Below are positions 32,381 to 39,939 of a DNA stretch of 44,351 nt, piece by piece. The position numbers were made by a program, and so were the translations under genes. Every line of letters begins with the position of its first letter. Position 1 is the stretch's first letter. Source of the stretch: Reyranella sp. (GTDB taxonomy: Bacteria > Pseudomonadota > Alphaproteobacteria > Reyranellales > Reyranellaceae). The notes below the pieces were generated by a model. The model made no database searches. It had not been told where the DNA came from and saw only the letters and a program-made list of their open reading frames with translations. Where the stretch lies: assembly GCA_019745575.1 (NCBI GenBank), contig JAIETA010000127.1:1-44351 (forward strand). Direction: 5' to 3'.

Positions 32381-35221
32381 CTACTCCGCCGCCGTCTTCT
32401 CGATGCGGCGACTGGCACGGGCGTGCTCGCCGTAGTCGCGCTGCCAGTCGCTCGGACCGTTCGACGGCGTCGCCTGGACGGCCGTCACCTTGTACTCCGG
32501 GCAATTCGTCGCCCAGTCGGAGTAGTCGCTGGTGACGACGTTGGCCTGCGTCTCGGGGTGATGGAAGGTCGTGTAGACGACGCCCGGCGCCACCCGCTCC
32601 GTCACGCGGGCCCGCAGCGTCGTGGCGCCGGTACGGCTGTCCAGCCTGATCCAATCGCCATCGCGCACGCCGCGCTGCTCGGCGTCATGCGGGTGGATTT
32701 CGAGAACGTCCGCGTCGTGCCAAATCACGTTGGCGGTGCGCCGCGTCTGGGCGCCGACATTGTACTGGCTGAGGATGCGACCGGTCGTCAGCAGCAACGG
32801 GAAGCGCGGGCCGACTTTCTCGTCCGTCGGCACGTACTCGGTGATGATAAAGTTGCCCTTGCCGCGGAGGAAGGCGTCGGCGTGCATTACCGGCGTACCG
32901 ACCGGCGCCTGGGCGTTGCACGGCCACTGGACCGATCCCACCCGGTCGAGCAGCTCGTACGAAACGCCGGCGAAGGTCGGCGTCAGCCGGGCGATCTCGT
33001 CCATTACTTCGGAGGGATGGCCGTAGGACATGTCGAAGCCCATCGCGTGCGCGATGGCCAGCGTGATCTCCCAGTCGGCCATGCCGTTGCGCGGCGCCAT
33101 CACGCGGCGTACCCGGTTGATGCGGCGCTCGGCGTTGGTGAAGGTGCCGTCCTTCTCGAGGAAGGTCGAGCCGGGCAGGAAGACGTGGGCGTAGGTCGAT
33201 GTCTCGTTCAGGAACAGATCCTGCACGACCACACACTCCATCGCCGCCAGTGCCGCCGCGACATGGTGCGTGTTCGGGTCCGACTGCAGGATGTCCTCGC
33301 CCTGCACGTAGAGGCCCTTGAAGCTGCCGTCGAGGGCGGCGTCGAACATGTTGCCGATGCGCAGGCCGGGCTCGGCGTCGAGCGGACGGCCCCACGACGC
33401 CTCGAACGTCGAGCGCACGCCGTCGTCGGAGACGTGGCGATAGCCCGAGAATTCGTGGGGAAACGAGCCCATGTCGCAGGAACCCTGGACATTGTTCTGG
33501 CCACGCAGCGGGTTCACGCCGACACCCGGCCGCCCGATGTTGCCCGTCGCCATCGCAAGGTTGGCGATGGCCATCACCGCGGTCGATCCCTGGCTGTGTT
33601 CGGTGACGCCGAGGCCATAGTAGATGGCGCCGTTGCCGCCGGTGGCGAACAGCCGGGCGGCGCCGCGGATCGCTTCGGGTGGTACGCCGGCCAGCGGACC
33701 GACCGTCTCCGGACTGTTCTGCGACTCCGACACGAAGGCCGCCCAGTACTCGAACGCCTGCAGGTCGCAGCGCTCGCGGACGAATGCCTGGTTCACCAGC
33801 CCTTCGGTCACGATCGTATGGGCAAGCGCATTGAGGATCGCCGCATTGGTGCCCGGCCGCAGCGCGAGATGGAAGGCCGCCTCGACGTGCGGCGTGCGCA
33901 CCAGGTCGATCCGACGAGGGTCGATCACGATCAGCTTCGCGCCCTGGCGCAACCGCTTCTTCAGGCGCGAGGCAAAGACGGGATGGGCGTCCGTCGGATT
34001 GGCGCCGATCACGATCACCACATCGGCGTGCTCGACCGAGTCGAAGTCCTGGGTTCCCGCCGACGCGCCGAAGGTCGACTTCAGGCCGTAGCCGGTCGGC
34101 GAATGACAGACGCGGGCGCAGGTGTCGATGTTGTTGTTGCCGAAGCCGGCGCGCACGAGTTTCTGGACGAGGTAGGTCTCCTCGTTGGTGCAGCGCGACG
34201 AGGTGATGCCGCCGATCGAGCGGCGGCCGTGCTTTTCCTGGAGGCGCTTGAATTCCGACGCCACCCGGCCGATCGCCTCGTCCCAGCTCACCTCGCGCCA
34301 TGGCTGGTCGATGCGTTCCCGTACCAGCGGCTTCAGGATGCGCTCGCGGTGGTTGGCATAGCCCCAGGCGAAGCGGCCTTTTACGCAGGAGTGCCCGTGG
34401 TTGGCCTTGCCCTCCTTGGACGGCACCATGCGCACCAGCTCGTCACCCCTCATCTCGGCCTTGAAATTGCAGCCGACGCCGCAGTAGGCGCACGTCGTCA
34501 CCACCGAGTGCTCCGGCACGCCGGTCTCGATGACGGTCTTTTCCATGAGGGTCGCCGTCGGGCAGGCTTGCACGCAGGCGCCGCAGGACACGCACTCCGA
34601 GTCGATGAACTTCTCAGCCATGCCGGCCGAGACAGCCGAGTCGAAACCGCGGCCCTGAATGGTGAGCGCGAACGTGCCCTGCACCTCCTCGCAGGCGCGC
34701 ACGCAGCGCGAACAGACGATGCACTTTGACGGATCGAAGGTGAAGTAAGGATTGGACTCGTCCTTGGCGGCGTCGAGGTGGTTCTCGCCCTTGTAGCCGT
34801 AGCGCACCTCGCGCAGGCCGACGGCGCCCGCCATGTCCTGCAGCTCGCAATCACCGTTGGCGGCGCAGGTCAGGCAATCGAGCGGGTGGTCGGAGATGTA
34901 GAGCTCCATCACGCCGCGGCGCAGGCGCTTCAGACGCTCGGTCTGGGTCGACACGACCATGCCTTCCGCCACCGGCGTCGTGCAGGAGGCGGGCGTGCCC
35001 GGACGCCCGGCGATCTCGACCAGACACAGCCGGCAGGAGCCGAACGCCGCCAGCGAATCGGTGGCGCAGAGTTTAGGCACCTGGATGCCCGCGGTCATGG
35101 CGGCGCGCATGATCGAGCTGCCGGCGGGCACGGTCACGCGGTTGCCGTCGACAGTCAGGCCGACGGCTTCTGCCGACGGACTGGCGGGGGTTCCGTAGTC
35201 GAGCTCGGGCACCAACGGCAT
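32381..35221 (-). CDS. fdsA: NAD-dependent formate dehydrogenase alpha (molybdenum) subunit
   Basis: This 946-residue catalytic subunit oxidises formate to CO2 at a bis-MGD molybdenum centre. In order it has an N-terminal [2Fe-2S] domain (Cys52, Cys63, Cys66, Cys80), a His-Cys3 cluster (His112, Cys116, Cys119, Cys125), two ferredoxin [4Fe-4S] motifs (Cys167-177 and Cys210-220), the MGD-domain [4Fe-4S] (Cys244, Cys247, Cys251, Cys279) and the molybdenum ligand Cys372 (ARVCHSPTGYGL). The metal ligand is cysteine, not selenocysteine. All clusters are intact. GAGGAT seven bases upstream supports the ATG at 35221, which is 13 bp after the fdsB stop. Confidence 0.95.
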   Translation of the reverse strand: MPLVPELDYGTPASPSAEAVGLTVDGNRVTVPAGSSIMRAAMTAGIQVPKLCATDSLAAFGSCRLCLVEIAGRPGTPASCTTPVAEGMVVSTQTERLKRLRRGVMELYISDHPLDCLTCAANGDCELQDMAGAVGLREVRYGYKGENHLDAAKDESNPYFTFDPSKCIVCSRCVRACEEVQGTFALTIQGRGFDSAVSAGMAEKFIDSECVSCGACVQACPTATLMEKTVIETGVPEHSVVTTCAYCGVGCNFKAEMRGDELVRMVPSKEGKANHGHSCVKGRFAWGYANHRERILKPLVRERIDQPWREVSWDEAIGRVASEFKRLQEKHGRRSIGGITSSRCTNEETYLVQKLVRAGFGNNNIDTCARVCHSPTGYGLKSTFGASAGTQDFDSVEHADVVIVIGANPTDAHPVFASRLKKRLRQGAKLIVIDPRRIDLVRTPHVEAAFHLALRPGTNAAILNALAHTIVTEGLVNQAFVRERCDLQAFEYWAAFVSESQNSPETVGPLAGVPPEAIRGAARLFATGGNGAIYYGLGVTEHSQGSTAVMAIANLAMATGNIGRPGVGVNPLRGQNNVQGSCDMGSFPHEFSGYRHVSDDGVRSTFEASWGRPLDAEPGLRIGNMFDAALDGSFKGLYVQGEDILQSDPNTHHVAAALAAMECVVVQDLFLNETSTYAHVFLPGSTFLEKDGTFTNAERRINRVRRVMAPRNGMADWEITLAIAHAMGFDMSYGHPSEVMDEIARLTPTFAGVSYELLDRVGSVQWPCNAQAPVGTPVMHADAFLRGKGNFIITEYVPTDEKVGPRFPLLLTTGRILSQYNVGAQTRRTANVIWHDADVLEIHPHDAEQRGVRDGDWIRLDSRTGATTLRARVTERVAPGVVYTTFHHPETQANVVTSDYSDWATNCPEYKVTAVQATPSNGPSDWQRDYGEHARASRRIEKTAAE

Positions 35222-35234
35222 GGCCGGATCCTCG

Positions 35235-36767
35235 CTAGGCCACCGTCGCCGGCAGCCGCCGGCGGCGGAAGTCCTCGGGAAAATGCCGGATCGCACTCAT
35301 CACCGGAAAGGGCGTAAATCCTCCCAGGGCGCACAGCGACCCGTCGCGGAGAGTCTGACAGAGATCCTCGATCAGCGCGAGGTTGGCGTCGCGGTTTTCG
35401 CCGGCCAGGATGCGGTCGACCGTCTCCTTGCCGCGGACGGCCCCGATGCGGCAGGGCGTGCACTTGCCGCACGATTCGATGCCGCAGAACTCCAGGGCGA
35501 AGCGCGCCTGGTGGGCCATGTCGACGGTATCGTCGAACACCACGACGCCGCCATGGCCGACCAGCCCGTCGCGCGCCGCAAACGCCTCGTAGTCGAACGG
35601 CGTGTCGAACAGCGCCGGCGGAAAGTAGGCGCCGAGCGGGCCGCCGACCTGCACGGCGCGGACCGGCCGGCCGCTGGCCGTGCCGCCGCCCACCGTCTCC
35701 ACGAGCTTGCCCAGCGTCAGCCCGAACGGCGCCTCGAACAGGCCGCCGTGACGGACGTTGCCGGCGAGCTGGATCGGCATCGTGCCACGCGAGCGGCCCG
35801 TGCCGAGCGCGGCGTAGGCTGCCGCGCCATCGGCCAGAATCGCCGGCACGGTGGCCAGCGTGACCAGGTTGTTGACCACCGTCGGGCGGCCGAACAATCC
35901 GCGATGCGCCGGCAGCGGCGGCTTGGCACGCACCTGCCCGCGCCGGCCTTCGATACTTTCCAGCAGCGCCGTCTCCTCGCCGCAGACATAGGCCCCTGCC
36001 CCGACCCGCACTTCGAGGCCGAAGCCGTCAAGGACGCCGGCGTGCCGCGCCGTGGCGATGGCCCGCTCCATGGCGAGGATGGCATCGGGATACTCGGAGC
36101 GGATGTAGAGATAGCCCATGGCCGCCCCGACGGCGTAGCCCGCGATCGTCATGCCCTCGATCACGGCGAACGGATCGCCTTCCATCAGCATGCGGTCGGC
36201 GTAGGTTCCCGAGTCGCCTTCGTCGGCGTTGCACACGATGTATTTCGTGCCGGCCGGCGTGTCGGCCGCAGTCTGCCATTTGACGCCGGCCGGAAAGCCC
36301 GCACCGCCGCGACCGCGCAGGCCCGATGCCGTCACCTCGGCGACCGTGCCGGCCGGCCCCAGCTCGCGGGCGCGCGCCAGACCGCGATAGCCGCCGTGGG
36401 CGCGGTAGTCGTCCAGAGACTGCGGATCGACGATGCCGCAGCGCGCAAACGTGACGCGCGTCTGGCGCTTCAGGAAGGGAATCTCCTCCGGCCGCCCGAG
36501 TCGCAAGGCATGCGGCTTGCCCTCGAGCAGGCCGGCATCGAGCAGCCCCGCGACGTCGGCAGCCGCCACCGGTCCGTAGGCGATGCGCCCGTCGGCCGTC
36601 TCGACCTCGACCATCGGTTCCAGCCAGAACAACCCGCGCGATCCGGTGCGGACGATCGCCGCCGCCAGGCCACGCCGCTCGATGCCCGCCTGCAGCGCGG
36701 CAGCGACACGGTCGGCGCCGACCGCCCGGGCCGCGGCGTCGCCGGGAACAAGGATCCGCGTCGTCAC
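35235..36767 (-). CDS. fdsB: NAD-dependent formate dehydrogenase beta (diaphorase) subunit
   Basis: The 510-residue FMN- and NAD-binding subunit resembles NuoF. A thioredoxin-like ferredoxin domain (1-110, cluster cysteines largely lost) precedes the FMN loop GRGGAGFPAGVKW, the NAD loop GAGAYVCGEETALLESIEG and a C-terminal [4Fe-4S] motif ESCGKCTPCRIG with a further Cys in LCALGG. It passes electrons from FdsA to NAD+. The start overlaps the fdsG stop (ATGA at 36764-36767). Together with FdsG and FdsA it forms the soluble cytoplasmic FDH complex. Confidence 0.94.
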   Translation of the reverse strand: MTTRILVPGDAAARAVGADRVAAALQAGIERRGLAAAIVRTGSRGLFWLEPMVEVETADGRIAYGPVAAADVAGLLDAGLLEGKPHALRLGRPEEIPFLKRQTRVTFARCGIVDPQSLDDYRAHGGYRGLARARELGPAGTVAEVTASGLRGRGGAGFPAGVKWQTAADTPAGTKYIVCNADEGDSGTYADRMLMEGDPFAVIEGMTIAGYAVGAAMGYLYIRSEYPDAILAMERAIATARHAGVLDGFGLEVRVGAGAYVCGEETALLESIEGRRGQVRAKPPLPAHRGLFGRPTVVNNLVTLATVPAILADGAAAYAALGTGRSRGTMPIQLAGNVRHGGLFEAPFGLTLGKLVETVGGGTASGRPVRAVQVGGPLGAYFPPALFDTPFDYEAFAARDGLVGHGGVVVFDDTVDMAHQARFALEFCGIESCGKCTPCRIGAVRGKETVDRILAGENRDANLALIEDLCQTLRDGSLCALGGFTPFPVMSAIRHFPEDFRRRRLPATVA

Positions 36768-37264
36768 GGCTCCACCTCGCGGACGATGTCGTCGAGCGTC
36801 GCACGGTCAAGGCGGCCGATCGGCTGGCCGTCGAGCATCGCCGCCGGGGCGCAGGCGCACAGACCCAGGCAGTAAGTGGCCTCCACGGTGAGACGACCGT
36901 CGGCGGTCGTGCCGTCCCAGCCGATCGCGAAGCGATCGAGCAGCTGCCGTGCCAGCACCTCGCCGCCCATCGACTGGCAGGCCTCGGCGCGACACAGTTT
37001 CAGGACATGCCGGCCGGCCGGCGCCCGCCGGAAGTCGCGGTAGAAGCCCACGACGCCGTGCACCTCGGCCCTGGTCAGGTTGAGCGCCTCGGCCACCGCC
37101 ACCACCGCCTCGGCGGAAACGCAGCCGAACGCCGTCTGAAGGTCGTGCAGGATGGGCAGCAAAGGTCCCGGCCGGCCAATGTGCCGGCCAATGATCGCAC
37201 TGCCCTCGGCTTCGCTCCACGCCGCCACGGCAACCCCGCTTCGCGCGGCGGATCCTAAGCCCAT
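36764..37264 (-). CDS. fdsG: NAD-dependent formate dehydrogenase gamma ([2Fe-2S]) subunit
   Basis: The protein (up to 166 residues) is NuoE-like, with a helical bundle (PGPLLPILHDLQTAFGCVSAEAV) and a thioredoxin-like [2Fe-2S] domain with cysteines in CRAEAC and CLGLCAC. It works with FdsB in the diaphorase module. The ATG at 37264 lacks a Shine-Dalgarno; a GTG at 37228 (12 codons in) has AAGCGGGG upstream and gives a length nearer to known FdsG proteins. It is the first gene of the fdsGBAD operon and is divergent from the MarC gene, with the promoter region at 37265-37406. Confidence 0.9.
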   Translation of the reverse strand: MGLGSAARSGVAVAAWSEAEGSAIIGRHIGRPGPLLPILHDLQTAFGCVSAEAVVAVAEALNLTRAEVHGVVGFYRDFRRAPAGRHVLKLCRAEACQSMGGEVLARQLLDRFAIGWDGTTADGRLTVEATYCLGLCACAPAAMLDGQPIGRLDRATLDDIVREVEP

Positions 37265-37406
37265 CCGAGCCGGCGGCCGCCGCGCCGCATCGACCCTATC
37301 AAGGTGGGACGGATTGCGGCTCAGTTCAAGCCGCGCGCTTCCCCTTGGGTGCAGCGCCGGGTATCACGGCAGCGAAAGAACAGTCCGACAGGAAGGACGG
37401 GTTTCC

Positions 37407-38036
37407 GTGGGCCTCACGTTTCCGAACACCTTCTTCTACGAGTTCGTCACTCTGTTCACCGTGCTCTGCCCGCCGGCGACGATCCCGATCTTCCTGGCAG
37501 TCACCGCAGGCTTGGATCAACGCCAGGCGCTATTGGTCGCCTGTTACGCTTCGAGCGCCGCCTTCCTGGTCTTGCTGTTCTTCATCGTCGCCGGCCAGAA
37601 TCTGCTCGTGGCGCTGAATATCCCCATGGAGTCGTTCCAGATGGCGGGCTCGATCGTCCTGCTGCTGTTTGGCCTGAAAATGGTGCTAGGCACCGTGATC
37701 GAAGAGGCCGAGGAAGTTCCCGAAGGCACCACGCTGATGCAGCGCTCGATCTACCCGCTGGCCATGCCCGGCATCGCCGGCGCCGGCGCCATGCTGACGG
37801 TGGTCCAGCTGACCGACAACAACGGCCGCACGGTCGCCGAGCAGGCCGCCACCACCGGCGTCCTGGCCGTCTGTCTGGCGATCTTCTTCGTTCTGTTCGC
37901 TCTGTCGCGGCTGATCTTCCGGCTGATCGGACTGGCCGGCATCGAGATCGTCAGCCGAGTGTTCGGCCTGATCCTGGCGAGCATCGCCGTGACCAACATG
38001 ATCGTGGCCATAAAACTCAGCTTCGGGTTGGGCTGA
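37407..38036 (+). CDS. MarC family integral membrane protein
   Basis: The 209-residue protein has six hydrophobic segments in two triplets (about 8-28, 40-62, 68-90 and 112-135, 145-165, 180-203) and MarC features: FVTLFTVLCPPATIPIFLAVTAG in helix 1, FQMAGSIVLLLFGLKMVLG in helix 3 and YPLAMPGIAGAGAMLTVVQL opening the second half. MarC proteins are of unsettled function, despite the old multiple-antibiotic-resistance name. GTG at 37407 follows AGGAAGGAC. The SGNH gene begins 4 bp after the stop, suggesting co-transcription. Confidence 0.87.
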   Translation: MGLTFPNTFFYEFVTLFTVLCPPATIPIFLAVTAGLDQRQALLVACYASSAAFLVLLFFIVAGQNLLVALNIPMESFQMAGSIVLLLFGLKMVLGTVIEEAEEVPEGTTLMQRSIYPLAMPGIAGAGAMLTVVQLTDNNGRTVAEQAATTGVLAVCLAIFFVLFALSRLIFRLIGLAGIEIVSRVFGLILASIAVTNMIVAIKLSFGLG

Positions 38037-38040
38037 TCCG

Positions 38041-39060
38041 GTGCGCCGCCGCGGTGTGCTCCACCGAGCGGCCGTTGCCGCCCTGCTGGTCGCCGTGTCG
38101 GTGGCCGCCGGTCTCGCCGTGCTCGAAGGGCTGACCCGCCTGCTCTTCCCGGCGTTCGATCCCTCGGGACAGATCGTTTTCGATCACGCCGCAGGGCCGC
38201 TGATGCTGGCCCGCCCCGGCAGCGCGGTGCGCCAGGCCAAGAACACCGGCGACTTCGACGTCGCCGTCGCCATCAACCGGCACGGCCTGCGCGATGCGAA
38301 GGACATCGCACGGGCCACCGCGGACGACCTCGCCGTGGTCGGCGATTCGTTCGCCTGGGGCTGGGGCGTCGAGGCCACGGAACGGTTCTCCGACCAGCTC
38401 GAGCGCCTGACCGGCCGCACCACCTACAACCTCGCCACGCCGGCTGATCTCGATGGCTACGGGGCCCTGCTCGACTATGCGAAGTCGCTGGGCGCCCGCA
38501 TCGGCCAGGTCGTCGTCGCGGTCTGCCTCGAAAACGACCTGCACCTCTACGGCACGGATGCCCCCTCCGACGACGATGTCGGGCGACCTTCGTGGAAGGG
38601 CTGGCTGACCGGCCACTCGGCCGCCTACCGCCTCCTGACGACGGTCGCCCACCAGACGCCGTGGCTGAAGACGCTGGCCGTGCACGCCGGCGCGATCGTT
38701 CCCAACCTGAAGGGCATTTCCCGCAACAGCTACGCCGCCGACGTCATCGACTCCTCGGCCGACCGGCTGGCGGCGATCGGCCGCCAGTATCGCCTGCTCG
38801 TGGTCCTCATCCCCTCGCGCGCCCTGTGGGTCGGCGACAACCGCGCGGTCGAGGACCGCGTGCATGCAGCCTTTGCCGCCGCCCTGGCGCAACGCGGTGT
38901 GAGGGTTCTCGACCTGCGCCCGCTCTTCGAGGCCGGCGGAACGCCGCTTGCCTTCCACTTCGCCAACGACGGACACTGGAACGCCCGCGGCCATCGCCTG
39001 GCAGCGGAGGCGGTCGCCCGCTGCCTGACGCAGCCTGCCGGCAACGAGGCCTGCCGCTAG
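38041..39060 (+). CDS. membrane-anchored SGNH-hydrolase-like protein
   Basis: The 339-residue protein starts with an Arg-rich stretch and one hydrophobic helix (about 11-29), so it is probably anchored with its domain outside the cytoplasm. The catalytic pattern is that of an SGNH/AlgX-type hydrolase: Ser103 in VVGDSFAWGWGV (block I) and Asp310-x-His312 in NDGHWNARGH (block V). Such proteins add or remove acetyl groups on envelope polysaccharides or lipids. It starts at GTG, 4 bp after the MarC stop. The stop at 39060 faces the stop of the CMD-like gene 8 bp away. The substrate is unknown. Confidence 0.78.
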   Translation: MRRRGVLHRAAVAALLVAVSVAAGLAVLEGLTRLLFPAFDPSGQIVFDHAAGPLMLARPGSAVRQAKNTGDFDVAVAINRHGLRDAKDIARATADDLAVVGDSFAWGWGVEATERFSDQLERLTGRTTYNLATPADLDGYGALLDYAKSLGARIGQVVVAVCLENDLHLYGTDAPSDDDVGRPSWKGWLTGHSAAYRLLTTVAHQTPWLKTLAVHAGAIVPNLKGISRNSYAADVIDSSADRLAAIGRQYRLLVVLIPSRALWVGDNRAVEDRVHAAFAAALAQRGVRVLDLRPLFEAGGTPLAFHFANDGHWNARGHRLAAEAVARCLTQPAGNEACR

Positions 39061-39068
39061 AACGCACG

Positions 39069-39614
39069 TCAATGATCGCTGACGCCGCCTTCGAGCGCGG
39101 CGTGCGTCGTCGCCGTCATGGGCGCGATGCCGAAGGCGCGGTGCAGGCGGCCCAGCATGATGAAGGCGCCGATCACCAGCCCGAGTTCCACGATCTCCTC
39201 GGGCGTGAAGAGGCTGCCGAGTTCGGCCATGAACGAATCGTCGATCGTCTCGTGCCCGGCGGCCAGCCTGACGGCGAAGTCGACGGCGCCCGCCTCGCGC
39301 GGCGACATCGCGCGCCGGCCGTCGAGTTTGGGCAGCAGGTCGTCGTAGAGACCGGGAGCCCGATCCTCGGGCTCTCGCGCCGTCAGTCAACGCTGGCAGT
39401 CGTTCAGACCGGCGATCCTGAGCCGCACCAACTCCTTCAGGGCGAACGGCAGGACGCCGCCGTACTTGAGCGGGCGATAGAAGTCGAGGAAGCGGCCGAA
39501 CGCCTGCGGACTGTGGCCGTAGGTGGCGAACATCTCGTCGCCGGTGCGGCGGTGAAGTTCGCGCAGCCCGTCGTGGGCGATCGCGGCGGTCGGCAGCAGC
39601 GGCAGTCTCGCCAT
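39069..39614 (-). CDS. CMD/AhpD-like protein with in-frame TGA at the CXXC motif: candidate selenoprotein (or freshly broken gene)
   Basis: Read through one TGA (39389-39387), this frame gives 181 residues of a carboxymuconolactone decarboxylase/AhpD-like protein. The first part has ELVRLRIAGLNDCQR (Glu61, Cys73); the second has IDDSFMAELGSLFTPEEIVELGLVIGAF. In AhpD the proton-relay Glu lies 12 residues before the first cysteine of CXXC, the same spacing as Glu61-Cys73. Residue 76, where the second redox cysteine belongs, is the TGA, giving Cys-Gln-Arg-Sec. No other stop or frameshift occurs over 181 codons, and a perfect hairpin follows the TGA by 12 nt (39356-39374). AhpD-like selenoproteins are known. 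A TGC/TGT-to-TGA mutation or a sequencing error would look the same. ATG at 39614 is my start; GTG or ATG codons up to 39641 are possible. Confidence 0.72.
39356..39374 (-). promoter_or_regulatory. candidate bacterial SECIS hairpin
   Basis: On the minus strand, GAGCCCGA, loop GGA, then TCGGGCTC form a perfect 8-bp stem; opening the last A-U pair gives a 5-nt AGGAU loop. The stem begins 12 nt after the in-frame TGA, and the apical loop begins 20 nt after it, starting with G. Bacterial SECIS elements lie just downstream of UGA inside the coding region, with a G in the first loop positions and a UGA-to-loop distance of about this size. GC-rich DNA also makes hairpins by chance, so this is supporting rather than decisive evidence. 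Confidence 0.45.
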
Positions 39615-39699
39615 GACGCGACTGCACCACAGCGACACCAAGGGGTCAACGCGAGGTGGCGGCGCGCCGTCGCCGCTGGCCGTCGAAAGCGGGAGATAA

Positions 39700-39792
39700 T
39701 GGCGGAGAGGAAGGGATTCGAACCCTCGATAGGGGTTTACCCCCTATAACGGTTTAGCAAACCGCCGCCTTCGACCGCTCGGCCACCTCTCC
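39700..39792 (-). tRNA. tRNA-Ser (anticodon GCU)
   Basis: The minus strand folds as a class II tRNA. The acceptor stem GGAGAGG (39792-39786) pairs with CCTCTCC (39710-39704). The anticodon loop has GCT at 39758-39756 within GGTTTGCTAAACC. A long variable arm has paired ATAGGGG and CCCCTAT, and the T loop is GGTTCGAATCC. Discriminator G39703 is followed by an encoded CCA (39702-39700). The long variable arm and anticodon identify a serine tRNA reading AGC/AGU. A consensus promoter lies 50 bp upstream (39842-39870). Confidence 0.95.
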
Positions 39793-39841
39793 GCGGCCCG
39801 CTAAAGCCCCGGCGGTCGATATCCACGACGGATGCGCGGCG

Positions 39842-39870
39842 GTTCTAGCGGCGGCATCCCGGGGTGTCAA
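39842..39870 (-). promoter_or_regulatory. promoter of tRNA-Ser
   Basis: On the minus strand TTGACA (complement of 39865-39870) and TAGAAC (complement of 39842-39847) are separated by exactly 17 bp, an excellent sigma-70 promoter. It fires toward the tRNA, whose 5' end is at 39792, and possibly on into the CMD/AhpD-like gene behind it. Confidence 0.75.
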
Positions 39871-39939
39871 ACCGCAGGGCAGTTTCGCAAGGCTTTTCAG
39901 CCTCTTGGCGCCATCGCCCGGCGCATGCGACGGTGCCGC

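Noticed and set aside
32162..34729. A very long open frame on the plus strand, antisense to fdsA (over 850 codons).
   Set aside because: It is opposite the clearly coding FdsA frame, its translation is Arg/Ala/Gly/His-rich without motifs, and such shadow frames are expected in GC-rich DNA.
32381..35221. FdsA as a selenoprotein.
   Set aside because: The molybdenum ligand position is a normal cysteine codon (Cys372) and the frame has no internal TGA.
35235..37264. NuoEF of respiratory complex I or HoxEF of a hydrogenase.
   Set aside because: They are directly followed by a formate dehydrogenase alpha subunit and FdsD, and no nuo or hox genes are adjacent.
39069..39641. Frameshift or two separate genes at the CMD/AhpD-like locus.
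   Set aside because: The two halves are in the same frame and together make one ordinary-length family member; only the TGA separates them.
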